A stretch of DNA of 64,000 bases from Fischerella thermalis PCC 7521 (lineage in GTDB: Bacteria; Cyanobacteriota; Cyanobacteriia; Cyanobacteriales; Nostocaceae), in assembly GCF_000317225.1 (NCBI RefSeq), contig NZ_AJLL01000009.1:1-64000 (forward strand), read 5' to 3'. This document shows, piece by piece, positions 48,059 to 56,681 of the stretch. The notes beneath the pieces are model-generated. The model did not search any database. It had not been told where the DNA came from and saw only the letters and a program-made list of their open reading frames with translations. A program made the position numbers and the translations under genes. Positions within the stretch are counted from its first letter, which is position 1; each line of letters opens with the position of its first letter.

Positions 48059-48487
48059 CTACCCTTGCAATTCTTCACTTAAACCCTGTTCCAACATATT
48101 CAATAAACTATCCACATCTTTCCCGACTTCTGCAAAACATTCTGGTGGTGCTGGTTGTGGCTCATAATGGATCAGCTTGATTTGCTCTTTGCCAATAGCA
48201 ACCATGACAACTTCAACTTCTGGTTGATAATGTTCTATGATTCCCAAGACTTCCTGGAGTCTATTTTCCACACTCTCATTTAATTTTTCGATCGCCTCTT
48301 TGGGACAATACACAAATCGCGGTTGAGGCTGTAGATCAATACCAATAGTACCCTGAGTGTCACCATTTTCTAACCACAAACCCCAAGCTAGTGCTGCTAA
48401 TTCTAGCTGATGTACTTTGACAAATTGATCTAGTTGGCGACGCCATTGGTTGTTAGGTGATTCTGGTTGGGTAGTACCGAATATCAT
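48059..48487 (-). CDS. Conserved cyanobacterial protein, possibly CcmS-like
   Basis: 142 residues, soluble, acidic. QWRRQLDQFVKVHQLELAAL, then ALAWGLWLENGDTQGTIGID and FVYCPKEAIEKLNESVENRL, is a pattern I know from a protein conserved across cyanobacteria. It may correspond to the carboxysome assembly chaperone CcmS, but this name is from memory and unsure. No carboxysome genes are adjacent. Confidence 0.7.
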   Translation of the reverse strand: MIFGTTQPESPNNQWRRQLDQFVKVHQLELAALAWGLWLENGDTQGTIGIDLQPQPRFVYCPKEAIEKLNESVENRLQEVLGIIEHYQPEVEVVMVAIGKEQIKLIHYEPQPAPPECFAEVGKDVDSLLNMLEQGLSEELQG

Positions 48488-48522
48488 GTCAATTTTGGAT
48501 TTTGGATATATTGGATTTTAGG

Positions 48523-48691
48523 TTACTTCAAACCCGATTGTACACACCAGAGACTTGTATAAACTTCGTTTTGCTCTAACAGTTGTTCATCAGTTCCAGA
48601 CTCAAGAAATCGTCCGTATTCCATAACGTAGATACGATCAGCATAGCGGATATTAGAAAGACGGTGAGCGATCGCAATTGTTGTTCTGGTC
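48523..48691 (-). pseudogene. C-terminal remnant of an ABC exporter ATPase
   Basis: Minus-strand reading gives about 55 residues: [20 protein letters not shown] (the H-loop and D-loop end of an exporter NBD) and [15 protein letters not shown], then a stop. Walker A, the signature and the membrane domain are absent. It breaks off at 48691 against an SPFH-gene remnant on the other strand. Confidence 0.8.
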
Positions 48692-48716
48692 TATTACCAG
48701 AAGAAACTAACTTAAG

Positions 48717-49096
48717 GATGATTTTGACACTGCATTAGGTCAACGCTCAGAAAAATATGGAATAATAGTTTTGGATACTGGCGTGGTTAACTTAACTTTT
48801 TCTCCGGAATTTGCAATAACACTAGAGGAAAAACAAATTGCTAAACAAAGAGCGAAAAAGCTGTTTACATAGCACAATAAGCACAGGCAGAAATTAATCG
48901 TGCTAAAGGCAAATCAGAAGCTCAAAGACTTTTAGCGCAAACTTTAAAAGCTCCAGGAGGGCAATTAGTTTTGCAAAAAAAAGCAATTGAAACTTGGAAG
49001 AACAGCGGCGCTCAAATGCCGAAAGTTCTGTTAATTGGTAAAGACTCACAAAATAGTGTTCCTTTCCTTTTCAATGTGAGTAATATACAAGATTAA
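48717..49096 (+). pseudogene. Remnant of an SPFH/band 7 protein
   Basis: DFDTALGQRSEKYGIIVLDT and FAITLEEKQIAKQRAKK, then a frame change at an AAAAAG run and a TAA stop in place of a Gln codon, then AEINRAKGKSEAQRLLAQTL to the end. This is the C-terminal half of a prohibitin-like membrane-associated protein. The start and N-terminal half are lost. Confidence 0.8.
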
Positions 49097-49171
49097 GCCT
49101 TAACTTGTCTTGGGCAAGAGGGTAATTCCCTACAAAGAAAGCGCACATCAACACAGATAATAAACCGATAT

Positions 49172-49588
49172 ATGTCAAGTAGAAATCAAACTAATTTCAC
49201 AGTTGCTGAAGCTAAAAAAGTTCTCAATAAATTTAACTGTGTAGACATAGCACCACAAGTCAAACCATCAGAAAAATCTTTAATTCGTGAGGCTTTACTT
49301 TTAATTGCCAAATTATCTGATTATCAAATTTTAGGGATTTGCGCTGACACTGAAGAAGAAGGAATACTGGCAATGAAAACCTATTCCCTCGCGTTAGGAT
49401 ATGAACCACCAAGAAATTTACCTAAAATTGATGGGTCTGTTTATATCAAATTAAACGGCAAAAATGGCGTGTGTCATATTGATACTTATTTTGGCCATCA
49501 TCGCGGGGTGTTGGTATCTTGTCAATCATATTCTTCAGAGGGAATTAATGAGATGTACGGTCATTTACCCTTGGATTTATTTGTTTAA
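49172..49588 (+). CDS. DUF1824-family protein
   Basis: 138 residues, soluble. FTVAEAKKVLNKFNCVDIAP, LLLIAKLSDYQILGICADTE and SVYIKLNGKNGVCHIDTYFG fit the cyanobacterial DUF1824 family. Function unknown. A repeat-filled spacer separates it from the ABC-F gene. Confidence 0.8.
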   Translation: MSSRNQTNFTVAEAKKVLNKFNCVDIAPQVKPSEKSLIREALLLIAKLSDYQILGICADTEEEGILAMKTYSLALGYEPPRNLPKIDGSVYIKLNGKNGVCHIDTYFGHHRGVLVSCQSYSSEGINEMYGHLPLDLFV

Positions 49589-49605
49589 TAGTCAAGTTGT
49601 CTTTG

Positions 49606-49672
49606 TGTCTTAGTGTCTTAGTGGTTTAAGTAAAATTTTATTAACCACCAAGACGCCAAGACACCAAGTTTA
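49606..49672. repeat. GTGTCTTAGTGTCTTAGTGG / CCACCAAGACGCC inverted repeat
   Basis: CTTTGTGTCTTAGTGTCTTA and GTGGTT on the left are complementary to AACCACCAAGACGCCAAG and the next bases on the right, with about 15 bases between. Partial copies occur at about 25313, 47966 and 56138. Confidence 0.65.
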
Positions 49673-49685
49673 TGAAATAAAAATT

Positions 49686-51611
49686 ATGAGTTTAGTCACA
49701 CTACAATCAGTTCAAAAGGATTTTGGTATTAAAGAGATTCTTAGGAATGCCAGTTTTAGTTTAGATGCTAATGATAAAGTCGGTTTAATTGGCACTAATG
49801 GTTCTGGTAAATCAACTCTATTAAAAATGATTGCTGGATTAGAACCGATTGATGGAGGGCAAATTTTAGTTAATTCTGGTGCGAAGATTATTTATTTACC
49901 CCAACAGCCAGATTTAGATGAGAATCACACTGTTTTAGAGCAAGTTTTTGCTGACAGTGGTGAAAATATGGCTTTGGTGCGTGAGTATGAAGAAATATCT
50001 GATAAGCTGGCTCACTATCCAGAAGATAATCAGCTCATGTCGCGTCTTTCGGTGGTGATGCAGCGTATGGATGCGACTGGTGCTTGGGAGTTGGAAACCA
50101 ACGCTAAAATTATTCTTTCTAAATTAGGGATTACGGATTTTAATGCTACTGTTGGGACTTTATCTGGAGGTTATCGTAAGCGTATTGCTTTAGCCACAGC
50201 TTTGTTATCAGAACCAGATTTGTTATTAATGGATGAACCAACAAACCATCTAGATGCAAATTCGGTGGAGTGGTTACAAAGTTATTTGCACCGTTATCGT
50301 GGCGCACTTTTATTGATAACTCACGATCGCTATTTTTTGGATCGGGTCACGAATCGGATTATTGAGATAGATAGAGGTGATATTTACACCTATTCTGGCA
50401 ACTATTCATACTACCTGGAAAAGAAAGCCGAAGCAGAAGAAAGTGCTGTTAGTAGTCAGCGTAAATTTCAAGGGATATTGCGGCGAGAGTTGGAATGGCT
50501 GAAAAGGGGACCAAAAGCTAGAAGTACAAAGCAAAAAGCGAGAATAGATCGTATTCGTGATATGCAAGCGACGGAGTTTAAACAAGCTCAAGGTAAAGTA
50601 GATATTGCTACAGCCAGCCGTCGCATTGGTAAGAAGGTGATTAAACTGAATAATATCTCAAAGGGGTATGGCGATCACACTTTGATTAAAGATTTCACCT
50701 ACGAATTTAGTCCTGAAGACCGGATTGGTATTATTGGTGGTAACGGTGCGGGTAAATCTACTTTAATGGATATTATTACTGGGCGGGTGCAGCCAGATGC
50801 AGGTAGTGTAGATATTGGTGCGACGATTCATATTGGCTATTTTGATCAGCATTCTGAAGAATTGCTGACTGCTTTAAATGAAAATCAGCGCGTGATTGAT
50901 TATATTAAGGAAGAAGGGGAATACGTCAAAATAGCCGACGGTACTAAAATCACTGCTTCCCAAATGTTGGAAAGATTTTTATTTCCGGGGAATCAGCAGT
51001 ATGCACCTATTCATAAACTTTCTGGTGGGGAAAAACGGCGGTTGTTCTTATTGCGTGTGTTGATGAGTGCGCCGAATGTTTTGATTTTAGATGAACCGAC
51101 TAATGATTTAGATGTCCAGACTTTGGCGGTACTAGAAGAATATTTAGAGGATTTTAACGGTTGTGTAATTGTGGTATCTCACGATCGCTATTTTTTAGAT
51201 CGGACTGTAGATACTATCTTTGCTTTGGAAGAGGGGGGAGTGATTCGCCAGTATCCTGGTAATTACTCAGTCTACCTCGATTACAAAAAAGCCGAAGAAG
51301 AAAAGCAACAAGCTACTATCAATCCAAAGGAAAAGCCAAAAAATCAACAGACACAGCCAGCGGAGAGTCAAGCCAAAGAAGCAGCTAAGAAAAAGCGTTT
51401 ATCAACTTGGGAAAGGCGGGAGTTTGAGCAGTTGGAAGATAAAATTGCTCAATTAGAAGCCGAGAAAGCAGAAGCAGAAAAAGCAATGGCGAATGTTCCC
51501 GCAGGGAATTATACGCAGGTGCAAAAGTTGTATGAACAGGTGGAAGCACTCAAGCAAGCGATTGATCAAGCGACAGAACGGTGGTTAGAATTAGCGGAGA
51601 TTGAGTCTTAG
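49686..51611 (+). CDS. ABC-F family ATPase (Uup-like)
   Basis: Soluble protein with two ABC ATPase domains, no membrane part; ABC-F proteins act on ribosomes. 641 residues. First domain: GTNGSGKSTLL, LSGGYRKRIALATALL, DEPTNHLD. A linker with a KARSTKQKARIDRIRDM coil. Second: GGNGAGKSTLM, LSGGEKRRLFLLRVLM, DEPTNDLD. The C-terminal basic coiled coil (about 535-640) is of the Uup kind. Confidence 0.92.
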   Translation: MSLVTLQSVQKDFGIKEILRNASFSLDANDKVGLIGTNGSGKSTLLKMIAGLEPIDGGQILVNSGAKIIYLPQQPDLDENHTVLEQVFADSGENMALVREYEEISDKLAHYPEDNQLMSRLSVVMQRMDATGAWELETNAKIILSKLGITDFNATVGTLSGGYRKRIALATALLSEPDLLLMDEPTNHLDANSVEWLQSYLHRYRGALLLITHDRYFLDRVTNRIIEIDRGDIYTYSGNYSYYLEKKAEAEESAVSSQRKFQGILRRELEWLKRGPKARSTKQKARIDRIRDMQATEFKQAQGKVDIATASRRIGKKVIKLNNISKGYGDHTLIKDFTYEFSPEDRIGIIGGNGAGKSTLMDIITGRVQPDAGSVDIGATIHIGYFDQHSEELLTALNENQRVIDYIKEEGEYVKIADGTKITASQMLERFLFPGNQQYAPIHKLSGGEKRRLFLLRVLMSAPNVLILDEPTNDLDVQTLAVLEEYLEDFNGCVIVVSHDRYFLDRTVDTIFALEEGGVIRQYPGNYSVYLDYKKAEEEKQQATINPKEKPKNQQTQPAESQAKEAAKKKRLSTWERREFEQLEDKIAQLEAEKAEAEKAMANVPAGNYTQVQKLYEQVEALKQAIDQATERWLELAEIES

Positions 51612-52035
51612 GAACGGGAATGGGAAAGTGTGGGGAGACAAGGGTGAAAAATTTGTTCCCTAAATAGAGGGGTGGGTTAATTTTTACAAGTCGATATTGC
51701 TGTTTTATAGGCTCTGTCGTGAGAATTTCATCAGCAATATCATTGATATGTTCTGGTTCGTTTTCGCTTCTGGGACGAGTGCACAAAACTCTCATGAATT
51801 ATCCTTAATGGTGATTCTTGTTACATCAAAGATGATAATGACAAAAATATCAGTTTTAAACAAGACAGCGTTACACATGCTTGCATCTTAACAACAAGAA
51901 CCCCGACTTCTTGAAGGATGCAACTGGCAAATAACGGGTATCACAAAAAAATATATTCATCTTCTCCAACCAAAAAAGCACACAAAAAATCCATCAGTGT
52001 CCATCTGTGTGCATCTGTGTTCGATAAAAAATATA
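51612..52035. other. Spacer with a doubtful small ORF, 51.6-52.0 kb
   Basis: 424 bases. On the minus strand an ORF from ATG 51795 (AAGGAT upstream) reads about 48 residues beginning MRVLCTRPRSENEPEHINDI before running into a GGGAATGGGAAAG repeat; it could be a small gene or a remnant. Near 51990-52022 lies a TCCATCTGTGTGCATCTGTG dispersed repeat. Confidence 0.4.
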
Positions 52036-52788
52036 TCATCCCTTAGCAAACACCATCAAATGCTGCTGCGGTAACAAATTTTTAGTCTCCCGCCACACCA
52101 AACCAACAGCTTGCATTTCTTTTTTCACCTGCTTTTGAGTCATTTTGTGCAAGCCTTTAATCATAATCAAAGGATTTTCACCCCGGTACTCAACTAACAC
52201 TACCCTACCGTCAGGTTTCAACGCTTTCACAATAGCTTGCATTACTTCCCGTGGATATTCAAATTCGTGATACGCATCCACCATCAAAGCTAAATCAACA
52301 CTTGCGGGTGGTAAGTTGGGATTAGTAGGAGTTGCTAATACTGCTTCCACATTAGTAACATTTAGCTCCTGCTTGAAAAAATTGATAATATCCAGCATCT
52401 CTGGCTGAATATCTACAGCTAGCACTTTTCCCTGTGGTACTTTGGGAGCAATGCGAAAACTCAAATAACCTGTACCCGCGCCAATATCGGCAACTACATC
52501 AGTAGATTTGAGGTGGAGGGCGTCTAGTATTTTACTCGGCTTTTCTTCCGTCTCGCGACTGGGACGTTCTAGCCAAGCTGCACCCGTATGTCCCATGACT
52601 TTCGCGATTTCCCTACCCATGTAGTACTTACCGATACCATCTGGATTATGTAATTGCCGTTGTTCGTAAACAGAAGAAGATACCGTAGTTGCGATCGCTA
52701 TATTTATAGGCCTAAGTAAGTAACTCCAAAATATTACTAAAGCAAGGAGTATAAAAAATAAAAAACTATACTTTCGTTGATGATGCAT
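52036..52788 (-). CDS. SAM-dependent methyltransferase with N-terminal anchor
   Basis: 250 residues. A hydrophobic N-terminal segment (about 8-27) suggests export or a membrane anchor; then a class I methyltransferase fold: VVADIGAGTGYLSFRIAPKV (about residue 97), ALMVDAYHEFEYPREVM and LVEYRGENPL. Substrate unknown; relatives are common in cyanobacteria. A HIP1-bearing region and repeats lie upstream. Confidence 0.82.
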   Translation of the reverse strand: MHHQRKYSFLFFILLALVIFWSYLLRPINIAIATTVSSSVYEQRQLHNPDGIGKYYMGREIAKVMGHTGAAWLERPSRETEEKPSKILDALHLKSTDVVADIGAGTGYLSFRIAPKVPQGKVLAVDIQPEMLDIINFFKQELNVTNVEAVLATPTNPNLPPASVDLALMVDAYHEFEYPREVMQAIVKALKPDGRVVLVEYRGENPLIMIKGLHKMTQKQVKKEMQAVGLVWRETKNLLPQQHLMVFAKG

Positions 52789-52814
52789 GTGTTATGAATG
52801 CGGCTGTGTCCAAA

Positions 52815-52925
52815 TTTAATAATAACGAACACAGATGCACACCGATGTAGACGCGCCCAAGCGCAGCTTCCCGCAGGGTACACAGATGAATTATCAGTGT
52901 GCATCTGTGTTCATCGGTGTTCGTT
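52815..52925. repeat. Paired ACACAGATGCACACCGATG / CATCTGTGTTCATCGGTG repeats
   Basis: The left arm CGAACACAGATGCACACCGA and the right arm GTGCATCTGTGTTCATCGGT are inverted copies about 60 bases apart, enclosing GACGCGCCCAAGCGCAGCTT and GCAGGGTAC. Same family as near 36970, 42470 and 52000. Confidence 0.65.
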
Positions 52926-53015
52926 TTTCCAAACTTGATTTTTGCCACGCCAACATCAAGATTTTAGTTGGCTTTTTGAAGGACTCTAGCCCTCGAAGAT
53001 AAACATGTGTTCTAG

Positions 53016-54587
53016 TTAAATCTCAAATGGTTCCATTACCTTGTTAAACCACTCTCCTTGAAACCATTCAGCAACCAGTGGTTTGACAACAAACTTGGGT
53101 GGAGTGCCACCTCTAACGTCAATTCGCACACATGAGTATGGCAGCCGCTTGAAAATATCGTATCCATTGCGACCAACAAATAAAAGTGAATCCGCAATTT
53201 TACGAATAGGACTTCCTTCTAGATACTCAAAAGTCTCCATTAACTCTGTCCCTTCCTCTCGCTGACGACGGGGACGACGACCACTTCCACCGCAGACTAT
53301 ACAATTGAGGTGAGAGTCAGCATAGCCAGTGTCGGCAGTGCGGAGATATTCCAGGCAATGAGCATGACCATTTAAAATTAAATCGACAATGGGACGTCCC
53401 TGAGTTGCCGAACCAAGAGTTTGTGCCACACTATCAAATACCCAACGCAAACGCCGACGCACTGCTAAAGTTTGGGCTTGATGCCATTTACTCGCCTCGG
53501 TGACATAGGGGGGATGGTGAAAATAAACTACTCGTCCCCGTACCTCTTGGCTATGCCAAGATGCAATTAGCCTTTGCTTAAACCATTCCAATTGTTCAAA
53601 GTCGGTGGCTGGTTCGTGGTGAGATGTGAGTTGTTTTTCGATGTCTATTTTGACTTCATCAATTTGATATAACTTGGCTTTGAGGGCGTCGAGTCTTTCC
53701 GCTTCTTCAGGATTATCTGGGTTGAGGCGATCGCACGCTTCCAAAATTTGGATTTCTTCGTTTTCAATCTCGTGGCGGCGCTTCTCTAGTTGACGGCGAC
53801 TGCTTTCTCCTTCTTTAGTTGCAGGTAGCGGTGATGGGGCGTTAAAAGTATTCGAGTCAAGGGCGAAAAAGTCAATCCCGCCGTAGCGAAAAGTGTAATA
53901 ACGGTTGGGTAGACGAGTAAAACGTCCGGGTTCGTAGCGCAAACACCGTCCCGTGTCTGTTTTGGCGGTGTAGTGTTCGTCGAGGTGAAATTCTAACTGT
54001 TCTCTAGAATGGAACGCTTTGAGATAATCCAAAAATGCCCGTGCATAGGCATCTCCTTGATAGGAACCATGCCAACCAATTTCAATATCTTTGTAGCGGA
54101 ACAAGCGGCGTAGTGGTAACGTACTTCCTGCTAGAAGCCGATACATCAACGGTACATCATAGTAATCATGATTACCCAGAACTGGTAGAATCGGAGTTTT
54201 AAAAACCATGCGATCGTAGAGAATACGCTTGTAGTTTTGTCCACCCTTGATAAACTCCCGGTAAGGTTCGATAAAATTTCGGGGGTAATACTCGTGGGAA
54301 CCAACAATATAAATTACATCACCCGTATGCAAGACAAAACTACATTCCTCTTGGTGCGGTAGCATCAGTTCTGCAACTTGGCGCTGGGGGTGGTGTTGGT
54401 AATATGATTTTGTCCCACTATCGCCGATAACCATAAACGAAAATTCTGGATTATCCGAATTGCCATCATCGATCACCATGCAAGTTTGATCAATTCCGCG
54501 CTGGACAATACTTGCATTACCCCAGTGCACCCGTTCTTTCATCTTTTGAATTTTTACAGGTATCGACGGTTCGGAAATAAATTTCAT
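53016..54587 (-). CDS. Calcineurin-like metallophosphoesterase with a coiled-coil insert
   Basis: Two-metal phosphoesterase. Motifs in order: FSFMVIGDSGTKS, FVLHTGDVIYIVGS, LPVLGNHDYYD, VVYFHHPPYVTE, LNGHAHCLEYLR. A charged helical insert of about 75 residues (with QLEKRRHEIENEEIQILEAC) sits between the GNHD and HHPP motifs. I start at the ATG at 54587 with GGAG upstream (523 residues) instead of a TTG at 54620. Substrate unknown; it stands alone. Confidence 0.85.
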   Translation of the reverse strand: MKFISEPSIPVKIQKMKERVHWGNASIVQRGIDQTCMVIDDGNSDNPEFSFMVIGDSGTKSYYQHHPQRQVAELMLPHQEECSFVLHTGDVIYIVGSHEYYPRNFIEPYREFIKGGQNYKRILYDRMVFKTPILPVLGNHDYYDVPLMYRLLAGSTLPLRRLFRYKDIEIGWHGSYQGDAYARAFLDYLKAFHSREQLEFHLDEHYTAKTDTGRCLRYEPGRFTRLPNRYYTFRYGGIDFFALDSNTFNAPSPLPATKEGESSRRQLEKRRHEIENEEIQILEACDRLNPDNPEEAERLDALKAKLYQIDEVKIDIEKQLTSHHEPATDFEQLEWFKQRLIASWHSQEVRGRVVYFHHPPYVTEASKWHQAQTLAVRRRLRWVFDSVAQTLGSATQGRPIVDLILNGHAHCLEYLRTADTGYADSHLNCIVCGGSGRRPRRQREEGTELMETFEYLEGSPIRKIADSLLFVGRNGYDIFKRLPYSCVRIDVRGGTPPKFVVKPLVAEWFQGEWFNKVMEPFEI

Positions 54588-54639
54588 TAGCGATCGCTCC
54601 AGAATGCAGAACTTTACCAATTTCTGCTTGCATTCCGAT

Positions 54640-54780
54640 TGTATCTATAGTGGTTAGTTGTTGGTTGTTTGTTAGTGGTTAGTGGTCGGTTGTTTAATAC
54701 TTACTCCTCATACCCCTCACACTCCTCATACTCCTCACACTCCCCATCCCCTATCATCCCATCCCCCCATCTCTGTCTAA
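54640..54780. repeat. GTTGGTTG and CTCATACTCCTCACAC repeat block
   Basis: TTGTTGGTTGTTTGTTAGTGG followed by C-rich CTCCTCATACTCCTCACACT units, the complement of the GGAGTGTGGGGAG units elsewhere in the window. No gene. Confidence 0.5.
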
Positions 54781-54812
54781 CCCTGTCAGATAAAACGCGA
54801 TCGCACGATTAT

Positions 54813-55781
54813 TTATTTATCTTCTTGGCTACTCAATAGTTTTAATTTATCAGCCGGTTCTATGCTCGAACCATACAATTCAACGAATCTTCTAAATAGC
54901 CACATTGTTTCGTGTTGGGAAATCCTATTTAAGCTGATTAAACGGTCTATATTTCTTTTCGCAAGTGCACGTAGATAGGGTAAATCTTCATACAGTGTCA
55001 GACAAGAGGCAAAATGTAAGATAATTTGCATTACAGGCTTGGGCCACCCTAGATCACTGTAAATATCTACGAAAAACTTATGGGCATTACTACTTAAGGG
55101 AAGAGCATTGAACATAACAATTATTCTTTTATTATTATAAACTGGAATGCTCAATTCCACAGTAAACGGTGTATGCAATATTAAATCTACTTCAACTATT
55201 GGCTGTCTCCAAATTCTTAAAATATTGACACCTGATACAGCTAATACGGTTTGAAACTTTAGCACTCCACCATTGTTTGTAGCCTGAACATAATTAACAT
55301 CAACGACCTTTAAATTACTCAAACTGAAGCTGTGAACAGTTTCCAAATGTTTTAAATTTAACAGATGATAGATTTGGCAGAGATAGGGAAAAGGTAGAGT
55401 ATACGCCTGACTGATCATATGTTGCCTTTGCAACTCAAGCATTCTATCTCTAACTGTGGATAATGCCTCATGGCGATAATGACTTAAGTCAGTTTGATAA
55501 CTTGAACAAACACCTTCATCATCATTCAAGCTTTCATCTGGCTTTAAAAACAACCAACTCAAGAATAAAAAAGAGATTGCACATATTTGTAGAATCTCTA
55601 CCGGAGATAAATAACCATCAGCAAACGCAGCCACACCTCTATCGGTGACTCCAAACATCCAAGAAAAAATACCCCAAAACCAAATATTATTTTTGAGGTT
55701 TGCGAGTAACAGAGAAATTTCTACAGTTTGATGATTTCTAGTAGATTTACAGACATTGTTGGGTGACATATTATTAGTCAT
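54813..55781 (-). CDS. Unknown protein with two membrane segments
   Basis: 322 residues, not recognised. Two hydrophobic segments (about 30-50 and 62-80) form an N-terminal hairpin; the remaining 240 residues look cytoplasmic, with beta-rich FQTVLAVSGVNILRIWRQPI and VELSIPVYNNKRIIVMFNAL and a helical end. Base composition is AT-rich compared with the housekeeping genes. No operon partner. Confidence 0.65.
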   Translation of the reverse strand: MTNNMSPNNVCKSTRNHQTVEISLLLANLKNNIWFWGIFSWMFGVTDRGVAAFADGYLSPVEILQICAISFLFLSWLFLKPDESLNDDEGVCSSYQTDLSHYRHEALSTVRDRMLELQRQHMISQAYTLPFPYLCQIYHLLNLKHLETVHSFSLSNLKVVDVNYVQATNNGGVLKFQTVLAVSGVNILRIWRQPIVEVDLILHTPFTVELSIPVYNNKRIIVMFNALPLSSNAHKFFVDIYSDLGWPKPVMQIILHFASCLTLYEDLPYLRALAKRNIDRLISLNRISQHETMWLFRRFVELYGSSIEPADKLKLLSSQEDK

Positions 55782-56217
55782 AGCAGTTAAAAATTAGATC
55801 TTTACTTTATGAGACAGCACTAAAACATTGCCTGTATTGAAGTTACTGTTATGACTTAAGCTTGCTCATTTTATACTTTAAAAAGCATCTTTCTTAAGAA
55901 ACAATCCTAAATTTATTTTGCTGCTTCATTGGATATAAGGATTTCGGTTTTGCGAAAAAACTAGCAAACACAACTACTCTTCTTATACTTCTTAAGTAGT
56001 AATTAATGATTGTATAGTCAAACGTTTAGTACAACTTACCAGCAACTCAATTACAGTTATGTTCATCGTGAGCATTGTGTTAAAAGCGATCGCCATTCCA
56101 ACCTTGTATCTTTAATTCTGTGAAAATTTTGGGATTCGACTTAGTGTCTTAGTGTCTTGGTGGTGGAAAAAGTTCATACATTCCCCCGATAGAAGTCAAC
56201 GCACCAGGACAGGGATT
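55782..56217. other. Spacer without a gene, 55.8-56.2 kb
   Basis: 436 AT-rich bases. A CTTAGTGTCTTAGTGTCTTG repeat (56140-56159) is the only structure I can support; the promoter of the unknown membrane protein should lie in the first 150 bases. Confidence 0.45.
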
Positions 56218-56515
56218 CTACTGACCAAATGAGCAGATAATTAGCGATCGCGCACTTCTAAATAATGGCCAAAAATGAGAATTGTTGACATTATCTAGAG
56301 ATGCGAAATTTTGCGTCTCTACAACTGCATCGACAATTAACTTACCTATGTAAGCTACAGCAGCTGGTAACAGACCTGCTGCTAAGGTTAAAGTCGCAAG
56401 AATAATTGTGAGAGAGTGGCTAGTGTTCCATTGCCTAAGCGATCGCTCGTCCACTGTAGCGAAATACCGCCAGTGATTGATGCAGGGCGTTACGTTTTTT
56501 ACGAAGAGTCCTCAT
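56218..56515 (-). pseudogene. N-terminal remnant of an ABC exporter
   Basis: From ATG 56515 the minus strand reads MRTLRKKRNALHQSLAVFRY, then a frame break near the GCGATCGC at about 56440, then TSHSLTIILATLTLAAGLLP and AAVAYIGKLIVDAVVE, the first membrane helix of an exporter. After that the frame runs into a palindromic AGAGATGCGAAATTTTGCGT repeat (56297-56320) and ends. The rest of the gene is missing. Confidence 0.75.
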
Positions 56516-56533
56516 TATTATTTTTATCAAGAA

Positions 56534-56560
56534 GGGCAGAGGGCAGAGGGCAGAGGAGGC
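56534..56560. repeat. GGCAGAGG microrepeat
   Basis: Three tandem units of GGGCAGAG. Common simple repeat, no further role seen. Confidence 0.5.
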
Positions 56561-56681
56561 GCGGGTTCGCCACCTGTGGGCGAATCTTGATAAAAACTTA
56601 TAATATAAGTGTATATATTGAAAAATCTCAAGAAATTTTCTTGAGATTTAAAATCATTGAGAAATACCAGCAAATGAAAAT

